Part shown: one piece after another, positions 47,825 to 57,957 of the stretch
Numbering within the stretch: the first letter of the stretch is position 1
Layout: each line of letters starts with the position of its first letter
Assembly (NCBI RefSeq): GCF_000719705.1
Contig: NZ_JOHO01000003.1
Location: 1-64,000, forward strand
Direction: 5' to 3'
Source: Streptomyces sp. NRRL S-350
GTDB lineage: Bacteria > Actinomycetota > Actinomycetes > Streptomycetales > Streptomycetaceae
Length of the DNA: 64,000 bases
Notes under the pieces: model-generated
The model's input: the letters and a program-made list of their open reading frames with translations, nothing else
What the model was told of the DNA's origin: nothing
The model's database searches: none
Made by a program: the position numbers and the translations under genes

Positions 47825-47877
47825 AGCCCGACGAGTGGCGCCCCGGGCAGACTGCCCGGGGCGCCACTCGTCGGGCT
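47825..47877. terminator. Bidirectional 25-bp hairpin terminator
   Basis: Perfect 25-bp stem with a 3-nt gac loop between the NuoD-like gene and the convergent Cys-rich gene; it reaches into the latter's stop codon. A third partial copy, agcccgacgag, lies just before it. Confidence 0.92.
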
Positions 47878-48802
47878 ACTTGGCCTTGGGCTTCTTGGCG
47901 GGCTCGGCCTTCCTGACCGGGTCCGCCGGGTGCGGGGCGACCCTGCGGTCGCCCTTGGTGGCGATCCGCTCCTCGCACAGGCCGGCCAGCACGTCGTAGG
48001 CCGCCCGGCCCATCAGCTCGGTGAGCTCGGGGCGGTAGCTGACGTACACCGGCTCCGCGCCCTGGTGTGCCGCCGGGGCTCCGGTGCACCACCAGTGCAG
48101 GTCGTGGCCGCCCGGGCCCCAGCCGCGCCGGTCGTACTCGCCGATCGAGACCTGCAGGTAGCGGCTGTCGTCCGGGCGGTCGATCCAGTCGTAGGTGCGA
48201 CGGATCGGCAGCTGCCAGCAGACGTCCGGCTTGGTCTCCAGCGGCTCCCGGCCCTCCTTGAGGGCCAGCGCGTGCAGGGCGCAGCCGGCGCCGCCCGCGA
48301 AACCGGGGCTGTTCACGAAGATGCAGGCGCCCCCGACCCGGCGGGTCTGGCGGTCGCCGTCCTCGTCCAGCATGGTGATGCCGCCGGAGGTGCCGTCGCC
48401 GGACGTGATCCGCCCCTTGGCGTCGGTGCCCTCGGCGAAGTTCTCCCACAGCTCGGGCGTCAGCCGCGCCGCGTGCCCCAGGACGCGCTTCTCGTCGTCC
48501 TCGTCCGAGTAGTGCGCGCCCAGCGTGCAGCAGCCGTCCGACTCGCCGCGGCCCTCGCGGATGCCGTGGCAGCCCTGGCCGAACACGCAGGACCAGCGGG
48601 AGGTCAGCCAGGTGAGGTCGCAGCGGAAGACCTGCTCCTCGTCGGCGGGGTCGGCGAACTCGACCCAGGCGCGCGGGAAGTCGAGCGGAACCTCGTCGCG
48701 CGGGATCTCGCGGCGCAGGGTCGGCATCGCGAGGTCGACGGGGGCGGGGGAGGCCTTGGGCTTCGCCTTGGCCTTCTTCTTGGACGTTTCTGCTGGTGCC
48801 AC
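47876..48802 (-). CDS. Conserved Cys-rich protein (Rv0495c-like)
   Basis: 308 residues. Lys/Ala-rich start ([18 protein letters not shown]), then a domain with many cysteines: [55 protein letters not shown]. Spacing of this kind suggests a bound metal or Fe-S centre. It lies next to ppx, as does Rv0495c in Mycobacterium tuberculosis (from memory), so the pairing is old. C-terminal Lys-rich tail ([12 protein letters not shown]). GTG start at 48802 with TACCCT 6 nt upstream. Function unknown. Confidence 0.82.
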   Translation of the reverse strand: MAPAETSKKKAKAKPKASPAPVDLAMPTLRREIPRDEVPLDFPRAWVEFADPADEEQVFRCDLTWLTSRWSCVFGQGCHGIREGRGESDGCCTLGAHYSDEDDEKRVLGHAARLTPELWENFAEGTDAKGRITSGDGTSGGITMLDEDGDRQTRRVGGACIFVNSPGFAGGAGCALHALALKEGREPLETKPDVCWQLPIRRTYDWIDRPDDSRYLQVSIGEYDRRGWGPGGHDLHWWCTGAPAAHQGAEPVYVSYRPELTELMGRAAYDVLAGLCEERIATKGDRRVAPHPADPVRKAEPAKKPKAK

Positions 48803-48808
48803 CCGGCA

Positions 48809-48814
48809 AGGGTA
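48809..48814 (-). promoter_or_regulatory. -10-like box of the Cys-rich gene
   Basis: TACCCT, 6 nt before the GTG; same layout as lysS. Confidence 0.5.
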
Positions 48815-48941
48815 GAGCTTTCGCGGGGGCGATGACGGGCTCGGTGCGGGGAAGGAGCGGGCCGGCGCGCGCCGCCGCGTCCCAGCGGTCCGGACCAGCG
48901 CGAATACCGCCGCACCCGCTCTCGCCCGGACCCGCATCGCG

Positions 48942-48947
48942 TAGCGT
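48942..48947 (+). promoter_or_regulatory. -10-like box of ppx
   Basis: TAGCGT lies 8 nt before the ATG. ggag in between is too close to a predicted 5' end to be a normal ribosome site. Confidence 0.4.
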
Positions 48948-48955
48948 GGAGCGTT

Positions 48956-49918
48956 ATGCGACTCGGTGTGCTCGACGTAGGTTCCAACACGGTCCACTTC
49001 CTCGTGGTGGACGCCCATCCGGGCGCTGCTCCGCTGCCCGCGTACTCGCACAAGGCCGAACTGCGCCTGGCCGAGCTGCTGGACGAGAACGGCGCGATAG
49101 GCGAGGCAGGCATCGAGCGGCTGGTCGGGCACGTCGCCTCGTCGCTGCGGGTCGCCGAGGACAAGGGCGTCGTGGACATCCTCCCGTTCGCGACGTCCGC
49201 CGTGCGCGAGGCCGCGAACGGCGAGGAGGTGCTGCGGCGGGTGGCCGCCGAGACGGGCGTCGAACTGCGGGTGCTGTCCGGGCAGGACGAGGCCCGGCTC
49301 ACGTTCCTGGCCGTCCGCCGCTGGTTCGGCTGGTCCTCCGGCCGGCTGCTCAACCTCGACATCGGCGGCGGCTCGCTGGAGATCGCCTGCGGCCTGGACG
49401 AGCAGCCGGACGTCGCCTGCTCGCTGCCGCTGGGTGCCGGCCGGCTGACCGCCCGCTGGCTGCCCGGCGACGTCGCCGACCCGGCCGGGCTGCGCGAGTT
49501 GAGGCGCCACATCCGCGCCGAGATGGCCACCGTGGTCGGCGAGATAGCCCGACTTGGGCCGCCGCAGCACGCGGTCGCCACCTCCAAGACCTTCAAGCAG
49601 CTGGCCCGGATGACCGGCGCCGCCCCGGCCGACGCCGGCCCGTACGCCGACCGCCGGCTCACCCGCCGGGGGCTGGCCGCCTGGCTGCCGCGGCTGTCCT
49701 CGATGACGGTCGCCGAGCGCGCGCAGATCCCCGGAGTGTCCGAGGGGCGCGCCAAGCAGCTGCTGGCCGGCGCGCTGGTCGCCGACGCCGCGATGGACCT
49801 GCTCGGCCTGGAGGAGCTGGACGTCTGCCCCTGGGCGTTGCGCGAGGGCATCATCCTGCGCCGCCTGGACACCATGGACAGCCCCGCGGACCGGCGCCGT
49901 CCGGCGCTCACCCCGTAG
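48956..49918 (+). CDS. ppx: Exopolyphosphatase, Ppx/GppA family
   Basis: Hydrolyses polyphosphate (and possibly pppGpp). 320 residues of ASKHA fold: [61 protein letters not shown] and [14 protein letters not shown]. Two-domain short form like mycobacterial PPX1, without the C-terminal HD-like extension of E. coli Ppx. Divergent from the Cys-rich gene. Confidence 0.94.
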   Translation: MRLGVLDVGSNTVHFLVVDAHPGAAPLPAYSHKAELRLAELLDENGAIGEAGIERLVGHVASSLRVAEDKGVVDILPFATSAVREAANGEEVLRRVAAETGVELRVLSGQDEARLTFLAVRRWFGWSSGRLLNLDIGGGSLEIACGLDEQPDVACSLPLGAGRLTARWLPGDVADPAGLRELRRHIRAEMATVVGEIARLGPPQHAVATSKTFKQLARMTGAAPADAGPYADRRLTRRGLAAWLPRLSSMTVAERAQIPGVSEGRAKQLLAGALVADAAMDLLGLEELDVCPWALREGIILRRLDTMDSPADRRRPALTP

Positions 49919-49948
49919 GACGGCGTCCCGTTCGGCGCGCGCTCCGCT

Positions 49949-49954
49949 TACGCT
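49949..49954 (+). promoter_or_regulatory. -10-like box of the isomerase gene
   Basis: TACGCT, 7 nt before the GTG at 49962. It supports that start and hence the long N-terminal extension. Confidence 0.5.
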
Positions 49955-49961
49955 GTCTCCC

Positions 49962-51365
49962 GTGGTGCAACCAGCGGGCGAGGACGGGACGCGGGAGGGC
50001 CGCGCTCCCGGGGACGGGCAGCCGCGGCCGGACAGCCCGCGCCGCCGGCTCGGCAAGGCGGTCAAGGGCGCCACCGCCGCGCAGGCGGCCAAGGCGGCCA
50101 GGGCTGCGAAAACAGCCAAGACTGCGAAAACAGCCAAGGCGGCCAAAACGGCCAAGGCCGGCAAAGCGGCCGAAGCGGCCGAAGCGGCCAACGGGACCAC
50201 GGAGGCCAAGGCGGCCTCGGCCACCGCGAAGAAGGCCTCCGGGACGAAGCCCACGACGGCAACGCCCCCGGCTACGACCGCCGCCATGGCCAAGCCCTCG
50301 ACGAAGCGGACCCCGTCGGCCGCTCCGACGGAGAACCCGGCCGACCGGAGCGGGCACCCCGCCGAGAAGCCCACCCGGAGCCGCGCCCCCCGCAAAGCCG
50401 CCGCCAAGGCCGCGCCGAAGGAGACCCGCACCGCCCGGGCCGCCGGAGCCGCCAAGGCCGCCGTCCAGTCGGTGCGCTCGGTCAAGGCCGCCCGCCGGGA
50501 CGCCGCCCGTCCGCCGCTGCTGCGCACCACGGACCGGCTGGTGCTGCCCCGGCACCCGACCCTGCACATTCCCGACACGAAGGTGGTCCTGTCCACCGCC
50601 TCGGTGTACCCGGCGAGCACCGCCGTCGCCTTCGAGTCGGCCGCCAAGCTCGGCTACGACGGGGTCGAGGTGATGGTCTGGAACGACCCGGTCAGCCAGG
50701 ACGTCGACGCCCTGCGCCGGCTCTCCGACGCCCATCAGCTGCCGATCCTGGCGGTGCACGCGCCCTGCCTGCTGATCACCCAGCGGGTGTGGACGACCGA
50801 CCCGTGGACCAAGCTGGTCCGGGCCCGGGCGGCGGCGGAGAAGCTGGGCGCGAGCGCGGTCGTCGTCCATCCGCCGTTCCGCTGGCAGCGGCAGTACGCC
50901 CGGGACTTCGTCGAGGGCATCAACCGGATGGCGGGCGAGACCGATGTCCGCTTCGCCGTCGAGAACATGTACCCGTGGCGCTACCGGGACCGCGAGGTGC
51001 TGGCGTACGCCCCCGGTTGGGACGTCACGGACGAGGAGTACCGGCACTTCACCATCGACCTGTCGCACGTCGCGACCTCCCGGATCGACACCTTCGCCAT
51101 GGTCGAGCGGATGGGCGAGCGGCTAGCCCACGTCCACCTGGCCGACGGCAGCGGCTCCGGCAAGGACGAGCACCTGATCCCCGGCCGTGGCAAGCAGCCG
51201 TGCGCCGAGTTGCTGGAACACCTGGCCCGTACCGGTTTCGACGGTCACGTGGTGCTGGAGGTCAACACCCGCCGCGCCGCGTCCCCCGCCGAACGCGAGG
51301 CCGATCTGGCCGAGGCGCTGGCCTTCACCCGCTTGCACCTGGCCACCCCCTCGCGCGTACGCTGA
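49962..51365 (+). CDS. Sugar phosphate isomerase/epimerase with histone H1-like N-terminal extension
   Basis: 467 residues. The C-terminal about 280 are an AP-endonuclease-2-type TIM barrel ([95 protein letters not shown]) with metal-binding His, Glu and Asp in place. The first about 190 residues are Ala/Lys/Thr/Pro-rich with AAKTAK and KAAKTAK repeats, like bacterial histone H1-type tails, and probably bind nucleic acid or polyphosphate. The extension uses rarer codons (aaa, aca, act). Substrate unknown. It sits behind ppx, as Rv0498 sits near ppx1 in mycobacteria. Confidence 0.85.
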   Translation: MVQPAGEDGTREGRAPGDGQPRPDSPRRRLGKAVKGATAAQAAKAARAAKTAKTAKTAKAAKTAKAGKAAEAAEAANGTTEAKAASATAKKASGTKPTTATPPATTAAMAKPSTKRTPSAAPTENPADRSGHPAEKPTRSRAPRKAAAKAAPKETRTARAAGAAKAAVQSVRSVKAARRDAARPPLLRTTDRLVLPRHPTLHIPDTKVVLSTASVYPASTAVAFESAAKLGYDGVEVMVWNDPVSQDVDALRRLSDAHQLPILAVHAPCLLITQRVWTTDPWTKLVRARAAAEKLGASAVVVHPPFRWQRQYARDFVEGINRMAGETDVRFAVENMYPWRYRDREVLAYAPGWDVTDEEYRHFTIDLSHVATSRIDTFAMVERMGERLAHVHLADGSGSGKDEHLIPGRGKQPCAELLEHLARTGFDGHVVLEVNTRRAASPAEREADLAEALAFTRLHLATPSRVR

Positions 51366-51433
51366 GCCGTGCGGAGCTCGTCCCGGAACGGCGAACTCCC
51401 TTGCGGAGGGGGCGACATGGCGGAGGGGGAGAG

Positions 51434-52204
51434 TTGACGGAGCAGCGGAACTACCGGGCGGCCGCCGGGAGCTTCGGCGCGGTGGCCGCCGAGTACGAGC
51501 GGGGCCGCCCCGGCTATCCCGACGAGCTGTTCGACGCGCTGGAGCGGCTGTGGGGCCGCGGCCTGAAGGGCGCCCGGGTGCTGGACGTCGGTGCCGGCAC
51601 CGGCATCGCGACCCGGCTGCTGGCCGCCCGGGGCGCGGCCGTCGTCGGCGTGGAGCCCAGTGACGGCATGGCCGCCCGGTTCCTGGCCTCCTCACCCGGG
51701 CTGCCGCTGGTCCGCGGCAGCGGCGACGACCTGCCGTTCCACGACGACTCGGCGGACCTGGTGACGTACGCCCAGGCCTTCCACTGGACGTATCCGGAGC
51801 GGTCCGTCCCGGAGGCGGTCCGGGTCCTGCGGCCCGGCGGCGCCGTCGCGGCCTGGTGGAACGTGCACGACGAGACCGTCCCGTGGGTCCGGGCGCGGGC
51901 CGAGCGGATGGCCGCCGCCCTGCCCGCCCGCTACCACGGCTACGGCGGGATCACCGGGCACACCAGCCACTTCGCGCCGGCCGGTCTCGCGGTCGAACGG
52001 ACGGTGCTGCACTGGGAGCGGCGGGTCACCGTCGACCACGTGCTCACCGACCTCACGTCCCGCTCGTACCTGGCCTCGCTCAGCCCGAAGGAGCGGGCGC
52101 CGGTGCTGGCCGCCGAGCGGGAGGCGCTGCTCGCCGAGTTCCCGGACGGGACCGTGGTCGAGCCGTTCAGCCTGGACCTCACCGTGGCCGTCGCCCCGGG
52201 GTGA
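51434..52204 (+). CDS. Class I SAM-dependent methyltransferase
   Basis: 256 residues. [23 protein letters not shown] opening typical of the UbiE/Methyltransf_11 group; SAM motif [20 protein letters not shown]; acidic [45 protein letters not shown] start with cggagggggagag directly before it; the ATG at 51418 reads only seven codons. Substrate unknown. Confidence 0.87.
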   Translation: MTEQRNYRAAAGSFGAVAAEYERGRPGYPDELFDALERLWGRGLKGARVLDVGAGTGIATRLLAARGAAVVGVEPSDGMAARFLASSPGLPLVRGSGDDLPFHDDSADLVTYAQAFHWTYPERSVPEAVRVLRPGGAVAAWWNVHDETVPWVRARAERMAAALPARYHGYGGITGHTSHFAPAGLAVERTVLHWERRVTVDHVLTDLTSRSYLASLSPKERAPVLAAEREALLAEFPDGTVVEPFSLDLTVAVAPG

Positions 52205-52409
52205 CCCCGCCCCGTGCCCGCAGCCCGCGCCCCGCACCTGGCGTCCCGGCGCCCCTGTCTCGACACCATGCCCCGGCGCCCCCGGCCCTGACCGCATCGC
52301 GGACGGCCGGTCCGTCGGCCGGACGGCGGGCGTAGGCTCGGTAGCCACAGCGGCCCCCGCACCCTCCCACCGGCGGGGCGCCGGCGAGAGCCCGAAGGAG
52401 TGGAGCACA

Positions 52410-54254
52410 GTGCCCGAGCTGAGGTCCCGTACGGTCACCCACGGTCGCAACATGGCAGGCGCCCGGGCGCTTCTCCGGGCGGCAGGCGTAGCCCGCGAGG
52501 ACTTCGGCAAGCCGATCATCGCGGTCGCCAACTCCTTCACCGAGTTCGTCCCCGGCCACACCCACCTCCAGCCGGTCGGCCGGATCGTCTCCGAGGCGAT
52601 CAAGCGGGCGGGTGGCATCCCGCGCGAGTTCAACACCATCGCCGTGGACGACGGCATCGCGATGGGCCACGGCGGCATGCTCTACTCGCTGCCCTCGCGG
52701 GACCTGATCGCCGACTCGGTCGAGTACATGGTCAACGCGCACTGCGCGGACGCCCTGATCTGCATCTCCAACTGCGACAAGATCACCCCGGGCATGCTGA
52801 TGGCCGCGCTGCGCCTGAACATCCCGACCGTCTTCGTCTCCGGCGGCCCGATGGAGGCCGGCAAGGCCACCCTGGTCGACGGCACGGTGCGCAAGCTGGA
52901 CCTGGTCGACGCGATCTCCCAGGCCGTCAACGAGAACGTCTCCGACGAGGACATCGCGATCATCGAGGAGAACGCCTGCCCCACCTGCGGGTCGTGCTCC
53001 GGGATGTTCACCGCCAACTCGATGAACTGCCTCACCGAGGCCATCGGCCTGTCGCTGCCCGGCAACGGCTCGGTGCTCGCCACCCACACCGCGCGCCGGG
53101 CGCTGTACGAGAAGGCCGGCGAGACCGTCGTCGCGATCACGAACCGCCACTACGGCGGTGACGACGCCTCCGTCCTGCCGCGCGCGATCGCCACCCGCGC
53201 CGCCTTCGAGAACGCCATGGCCCTGGACATCGCCATGGGCGGCTCGACCAACACGATCCTGCACCTGCTCGCCGCCGCCCAGGAGGCCGAGCTGGACTTC
53301 GACCAGCGGGCCATCGACGCGATCTCGCGCAAGGTGCCCTGCCTGTCCAAGGTCGCGCCCAACGGCTCCTACTACATGGAGGACGTCCACCGGGCCGGCG
53401 GCATCCCGGCGATCCTCGGCGAGTTGTACCGCGGCGGGCTGCTCAACGAGGACGTCCACACCGTGCACTCCGACTCGCTCGCCGAGTGGCTGAAGACCTG
53501 GGACGTGCGCGGCGGCTCGCCGTCCGCGGAGGCCGTCGAGCTGTGGCACGCCGCCCCGGGCTGCGTCCGTTCCGCCGAGGCCTTCTCGCAGTCCGAGCGC
53601 TGGGAGTCGCTGGACACCGACGCGGCCGGGGGCTGCATCCGCAGCGTCGAGCACGCCTACTCCGTCGAGGGCGGCCTGGCCGTGCTGTACGGGAACCTCG
53701 CCGAGGACGGCTGCATCGTGAAGACCGCCGGCGTGGACGAGTCGATCTGGACGTTCAGCGGCCCGGCCGTCGTGGTCGAGTCCCAGGAGGACGCCGTCGA
53801 GGCGATCCTCGCCAAGCGGGTCAAGGAGGGCGACGTCGTCGTCATCCGCTACGAGGGCCCCAAGGGCGGCCCGGGCATGCAGGAGATGCTCTACCCGACC
53901 TCCTTCCTCAAGGGCCGCGGCCTCGGCAAGGCCTGCGCCCTGGTCACCGACGGCCGCTTCTCCGGCGGCACCTCGGGCCTGTCCATCGGCCACGCCTCCC
54001 CGGAGGCGGCCTCCGGCGGCACCATCGCGCTGGTCGAGGACGGCGACACCATCGCCATCGACATCCCCGGCCGGACGATCTCCCTGGAGGTCCCGGACGA
54101 GGTCCTCGCCGAGCGCCGCCGCGCCCTGGAGGCCTCGGGCGGCTACCGCCCGAAGAACCGCGACCGCCAGGTCAGCCAGGCCCTGCGCGCCTACGCCGCG
54201 ATGGCGACCTCCGCCGACAAGGGCGCCGTCCGCGACGTGGCCAAGCTCGGCTGA
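52410..54254 (+). CDS. ilvD: Dihydroxy-acid dehydratase
   Basis: Penultimate step of Val/Ile/Leu synthesis. 614 residues, Fe-S enzyme: [10 protein letters not shown] and [20 protein letters not shown] carry cluster Cys ligands, [11 protein letters not shown] near the N-terminus, and [16 protein letters not shown] near the C-terminus. Full length. GTG start with aaggagtggag upstream. A TAGGCT -10-like element about 75 bp upstream fits an ordinary leader. 52205-52409 has no gene. Confidence 0.97.
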   Translation: MPELRSRTVTHGRNMAGARALLRAAGVAREDFGKPIIAVANSFTEFVPGHTHLQPVGRIVSEAIKRAGGIPREFNTIAVDDGIAMGHGGMLYSLPSRDLIADSVEYMVNAHCADALICISNCDKITPGMLMAALRLNIPTVFVSGGPMEAGKATLVDGTVRKLDLVDAISQAVNENVSDEDIAIIEENACPTCGSCSGMFTANSMNCLTEAIGLSLPGNGSVLATHTARRALYEKAGETVVAITNRHYGGDDASVLPRAIATRAAFENAMALDIAMGGSTNTILHLLAAAQEAELDFDQRAIDAISRKVPCLSKVAPNGSYYMEDVHRAGGIPAILGELYRGGLLNEDVHTVHSDSLAEWLKTWDVRGGSPSAEAVELWHAAPGCVRSAEAFSQSERWESLDTDAAGGCIRSVEHAYSVEGGLAVLYGNLAEDGCIVKTAGVDESIWTFSGPAVVVESQEDAVEAILAKRVKEGDVVVIRYEGPKGGPGMQEMLYPTSFLKGRGLGKACALVTDGRFSGGTSGLSIGHASPEAASGGTIALVEDGDTIAIDIPGRTISLEVPDEVLAERRRALEASGGYRPKNRDRQVSQALRAYAAMATSADKGAVRDVAKLG

Positions 54255-54321
54255 GAGCGGTGGACGACGGAGGAGCCGCCCCGGCGCGGGACGGCTCCTC
54301 CGGCACGTGCGGCGGCCGGGT

Positions 54322-54327
54322 GATAAT
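54322..54327 (+). promoter_or_regulatory. -10-like box of the 54335 gene
   Basis: GATAAT, 7 nt before the GTG at 54335. The in-frame GTG at 54320 overlaps this box, so 54335 is preferred. Confidence 0.5.
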
Positions 54328-54334
54328 CGACGGC

Positions 54335-54877
54335 GTGAGCGAGCAGCCCCCCACCCCCGCCCCCGCCCCGGCCCCCATGCCTGCCGGCGCCCCCGAGCCG
54401 GAGCCGATCCGCTGGTTCGGCACCAGCTGGCTGAACCGGGACGACGGCTACTGGCTGCGCCGGGTCGCCGTGTCGGCCGGCTCCCTGGTCGCGGCCGTCG
54501 CCGTGGTGCTGGTGCTGCGCTTCGGCGTCGAGGGCATCGCCCTGTCCGACAACGGCACCTTCCTCAACGCGCTGCTGACCGCCGCCATCGCGGTCTGCTC
54601 GATGATGTCCGTCCGGCGCACCTGGAAGGTGCTCACCGAGGGCAAGGACCGGCTGACCGGCTGGATGGCCGAGGACAAGTCGCTCGGCGCGGTCTGGTTG
54701 ATCGGCGGCGCGGGCTCCCTGCTCGCCTACTTCGCCCGCAGCCTGGTGGAGGCCCCCGGCGAGGCGCTCCACCGGGCCTCCTACGAGCGCGCCGTCGCCC
54801 AGTATGAGAAGCGGCGGGCGAGCCGCAGCGGCCGGCCCGCCGCCAAGGCGCCGGGCCGGACCAAGCGCAAGCGCTGA
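54335..54877 (+). CDS. Membrane protein of unknown function, two to three helices
   Basis: 180 residues. Pro-rich cytoplasmic start, then hydrophobic segments VSAGSLVAAVAVVLVLRFG, LNALLTAAIAVCSMMSV and AVWLIGGAGSLLAYFARSLV, ending in a basic tail (RASRSGRPAAKAPGRTKRKR). Conserved-looking; no catalytic motif seen. Convergent with and 4 bp from the 54882 gene. Confidence 0.8.
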   Translation: MSEQPPTPAPAPAPMPAGAPEPEPIRWFGTSWLNRDDGYWLRRVAVSAGSLVAAVAVVLVLRFGVEGIALSDNGTFLNALLTAAIAVCSMMSVRRTWKVLTEGKDRLTGWMAEDKSLGAVWLIGGAGSLLAYFARSLVEAPGEALHRASYERAVAQYEKRRASRSGRPAAKAPGRTKRKR

Positions 54878-54881
54878 CCGG

Positions 54882-56243
54882 TCAGTCGCGGCTGATGGTG
54901 CCGCACCCCTCGGCCTGCTGGACGTCCTTGCTGCGGTCGTACGGGTCGACCGCCGGGCCGGTCGGCCGGGAGTCGGGGTTGTCCGGCTGCAGCGCGGCGA
55001 ACTGGTCGAACTGCGGGTGGAAGAAGCCGTCGTAGACGTTGCAGGCCGAGTTGGCCGGGTCGGTCTGGCTCTTGGCGTACACGATCTTCTTCGGCTGGAC
55101 CCGGTAGCGGCCCGGGTCGTAGAAGCGGAAGGTGTCCACCCGGCGCACGATCGTGCGGGTGGTCCAGGTGTCCCCGGCCACGTCGGCCGCCCGCACGACC
55201 AGGCCCACCGGCTTGGCGGTGCCGCCCTGCGGCGGGGCCGGCGTCGTGGGCTTCGCCGGCTGCGGGGCGCCGGTCGTCGGCTGGGGCGACCCGGCGCGCT
55301 TGGCGGCCTCGGGGCCGGGGCGCAGCGCGTACACGTAGCTGAAGTCGGTGTGGATCAGGACGCCCTTGTCCCCGTCGCCTTCGTAGGTCATCCGGCCCTG
55401 GACCTTGACGGTGTCGCCCACCGGGATCGCGTCGCGGGGGTCGAACCGGCTGAACCAGTCGGTCGGGTCGGTCTCCTTGGACGGGTGCTCCAGCGCGGCC
55501 CTCGCCCCGTCCTGGTCCTGCCGTTCCAGCATCGCCAGGGCGGCGTCCGGCCGCCCGCCCGCGATCACGTTCGGATCGAGGTTGGCGGCGACCAGGTAGT
55601 CCTTGACGGACTGCAGCTGGGCGGCCACCTGTTCGGTGGAGAACACGCCGGTGGCCTGGGCCTCGGGGACGACGAAGGCGTCGGCGCCGTTCGGCCAGCC
55701 CTCGGCGGGGGAGCCCGCCCAGGGGTGGTCGACGGTCGGCTGCTGTTCGTCGACCTTCGGCGGTGCGGTGGTCGGCTTGGCCGTCTCGGGGGCGACGGTC
55801 GGCACGGGGGCGTGGGCCGACGAGGAGCCGCCGTTGTGGTCCGCGTACCAGTTGCGCAGCCCGCCGATGTTCAGTGCGGCGAGCAGGACGGTGACGGTCA
55901 GCACGACGTAGAGGGGCGTGCGCCACTGCGGGCGGCGGCGCGGGCGCGGGTTGCCCCAGGGGTCGACCGCCTGGGGCTTCGGCTTGCGGCCGAAGCGCCG
56001 TTTGGGCGTGGGGCCGTCGTTGACCGAGCGGCGGCCGCCCGGGTCGACCGGCGGGGTGTGCTTCCACCGGGCGGAGAGCATGCGGGTGCGTCCGCTCTGC
56101 TCCTTGACGGCGGCGTTGCGGATGAACTCCTCGTCCAGGACGAGGTCGGCGAACGGGTCCCTGGAGCCCGTCCCGGACGGGTCGGACCCGCCCGGCTCGT
56201 CGCCCCGGGCGGGGCGCGGTTCCGGATCTTCGGCTATCGGCAT
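54882..56243 (-). CDS. Single-pass membrane protein with large extracytoplasmic domain
   Basis: 453 residues. Cytoplasmic acidic/basic N-terminus (about 1-105; DPFADLVLDEEFIRNAAVKE and RRFGRKPKPQAVDPWG are distinctive), one helix (PLYVVLTVTVLLAALNIGGL), then an outer domain of about 310 residues with a beta-rich part (TVKVQGRMTYEGDGDKGVLIHTDF, TWTTRTIVRRVDTFRFYDPGRY in parts) and two Cys near the end (NSACNVYDG, AEGCGTI). No enzyme motif recognised. ATG at 56243; CATACT lies 6 nt upstream. Confidence 0.82.
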   Translation of the reverse strand: MPIAEDPEPRPARGDEPGGSDPSGTGSRDPFADLVLDEEFIRNAAVKEQSGRTRMLSARWKHTPPVDPGGRRSVNDGPTPKRRFGRKPKPQAVDPWGNPRPRRRPQWRTPLYVVLTVTVLLAALNIGGLRNWYADHNGGSSSAHAPVPTVAPETAKPTTAPPKVDEQQPTVDHPWAGSPAEGWPNGADAFVVPEAQATGVFSTEQVAAQLQSVKDYLVAANLDPNVIAGGRPDAALAMLERQDQDGARAALEHPSKETDPTDWFSRFDPRDAIPVGDTVKVQGRMTYEGDGDKGVLIHTDFSYVYALRPGPEAAKRAGSPQPTTGAPQPAKPTTPAPPQGGTAKPVGLVVRAADVAGDTWTTRTIVRRVDTFRFYDPGRYRVQPKKIVYAKSQTDPANSACNVYDGFFHPQFDQFAALQPDNPDSRPTGPAVDPYDRSKDVQQAEGCGTISRD

Positions 56244-56249
56244 CGCGCC

Positions 56250-56255
56250 AGTATG
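56250..56255 (-). promoter_or_regulatory. -10-like box of the 56243 gene
   Basis: CATACT on the minus strand, 6 nt before the ATG; no ribosome site. Leaderless pattern. Confidence 0.45.
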
Positions 56256-56366
56256 ACGACGGGGTGTGACCATGCGTCGATCGGGGGCGCACCAGGTGGT
56301 GAACCGGTGTGTGCCGGGTGGTGATTCACCCCGTTTCGCCTGGAGCCGTGCCGGTGTCCGGCCTGC

Positions 56367-56816
56367 TCAGCCCTTGCGCCGGGCCTGCTTGACGGACCCC
56401 ACCACCCCGGCGATCGCCAGCAGCAGGCCCGCCGGCAGCAGGGAGAGGAAGAAGGCGCCGAACAGGCCGGCGTCGCCGAGGAACAGCTGTGCCACGGTGT
56501 CGAGCACCAGCAGCCCGCCGGCGGCCGGGAGCGCCGACCGCCACGGGTGGTCGTTCGCCCAGCGGCTCAGCCGCCGGTCGGCGGTGTCGCGGCGCAGTTG
56601 CCCGCCGACGGTGCCGACCAGGAAGAAGAAGAACAGGGCCCAGCCGGCCGGTCCGGCCAGCATGCCCAACGACCAGCTCCCGGAGATCGCTTCGATCCCC
56701 AGGGCGGTCGCCCCCACCACCGCACCGACCCCCGCGGCGGTCCGCCACGGGCCCACGGTCGCTGCGGCGACGGCGAGTTGTCGGTTCTCACGTCGGGTCA
56801 TTTCGTCGTGTGCCAT
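56367..56816 (-). CDS. Small integral membrane protein, four helices
   Basis: 149 residues with hydrophobic stretches at about 25-45, 50-72, 97-113 and 117-139, and a basic end (SVKQARRKG). No domain recognised. ATG at 56816 or the ATG five codons in (56801). Divergent from proC across 187 bp. Confidence 0.75.
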   Translation of the reverse strand: MAHDEMTRRENRQLAVAAATVGPWRTAAGVGAVVGATALGIEAISGSWSLGMLAGPAGWALFFFFLVGTVGGQLRRDTADRRLSRWANDHPWRSALPAAGGLLVLDTVAQLFLGDAGLFGAFFLSLLPAGLLLAIAGVVGSVKQARRKG

Positions 56817-57003
56817 GGCTCAACGGTGCGCCCGCCCGAGTCGGGTGGCCATAGGGGAATCCCCTGGTTTCCTCCCTAGGGCCCGTCGGGGACAGGCCCG
56901 GTGGGGCGCCCGGGGTGACGCGGGCGCCCGCGGACCGGACGGTCCCGGCGGGCCTCGTCGCGCGGTGCGAGGATGGCCGCAGTACCGAGGCAAGGAGCGG
57001 ACG

Positions 57004-57831
57004 ATGGGCAGCAGCGCAGCACACGGACAGAAGATCGCCTTCCTGGGCACCGGCAAGATCGGCGAGGCCCTGCTCTCCGGCCTGCTGCGGGCCGGAAAGG
57101 ACCCGGCGGACGTCCTGGTGACCGCCCGCCGCCCCGAGCGCGCCGTCGAACTCGCCGCCCGCTACGGCGTGGTGGCCGTCTCCAACGCCGAGGCCGCCAA
57201 GCTGGCGGACACCCTGATCCTCGCGGTGAAGCCGCAGGACATGGGCACCCTGCTGGAGGAGCTGGCCCCGCACGTCGGCGCGGACCGGCTGGTGATCTCG
57301 GCGGCGGCGGGCGTGCCCACCTCGTGGTTCGAGGAGCGGCTGGCGGCCGGCACCCCGGTGGTCCGGGTGATGCCCAACACGCCGGTCCTGGTGGACGAGG
57401 GGATGAGCGTCATCTCGGCCGGCTCGTACGCCTCGGAGGAGCACCTGGTGCGCGCCGAGGAGATCTTCAGCTCGGTCGGCAAGGCGCTGCGGCTGCCCGA
57501 GTCCCAGCAGGACGCGGCCACCGCGCTGTCCGGCTCCGGCCCGGCCTACTTCTACTTCCTGGTCGAGGCGATGACCGATGCCGGCATCCTGCTCGGCCTG
57601 CCCCGGCAGGTGGCGCACGACCTGATCGTGCAGTCCGCGATCGGGGCGTCGGTGATGCTGCGCGACTCGGGCGAGCACCCGGTGAAGCTGCGCGAGGCGG
57701 TGACCTCGCCGGCCGGCACCACCATCGCCGCCATCCGCGAGCTGGAGAACCACGGGGTGCGCGCCGCGCTGCTGGGCGCTCTGGAGGCGGCCCGGGACCG
57801 CTCCCGGGAGCTGGCCTCCGGCGGCAGGTAG
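57004..57831 (+). CDS. proC: Pyrroline-5-carboxylate reductase
   Basis: Last step of proline synthesis. 275 residues: Rossmann motif IAFLGTGKIGEALLSGLL, LAVKPQDM, VISAAAGVP, VRVMPNTPVLVDEGM, ALSGSGPAYFYFLVEAM, and the C-terminal SPAGTTIAAIRELE. ATG with aaggagcgg upstream. Fits the mycobacterial block where proC precedes the small HTH gene. Confidence 0.97.
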   Translation: MGSSAAHGQKIAFLGTGKIGEALLSGLLRAGKDPADVLVTARRPERAVELAARYGVVAVSNAEAAKLADTLILAVKPQDMGTLLEELAPHVGADRLVISAAAGVPTSWFEERLAAGTPVVRVMPNTPVLVDEGMSVISAGSYASEEHLVRAEEIFSSVGKALRLPESQQDAATALSGSGPAYFYFLVEAMTDAGILLGLPRQVAHDLIVQSAIGASVMLRDSGEHPVKLREAVTSPAGTTIAAIRELENHGVRAALLGALEAARDRSRELASGGR

Positions 57832-57903
57832 CCCGGGGCGGCCCGGCAGAAGTCCCTGCGCGACCCCTCCCGCAATCGCGGCACACCGCCTACGCTCTCG
57901 CCA

Positions 57904-57931
57904 ACCTCGCCCTACCGGCTGGTAGCGAGGT
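57904..57931 (+). other. Hairpin upstream of the MFS gene
   Basis: acctcg-cc-ctacc-ggct-ggtag-cgaggt, two stacked stems in the proC-MFS gap. A weak terminator or leader structure. Confidence 0.4.
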
Positions 57932-57957
57932 CGCCCGGAGGCCCTGTGGAGGTCCGT

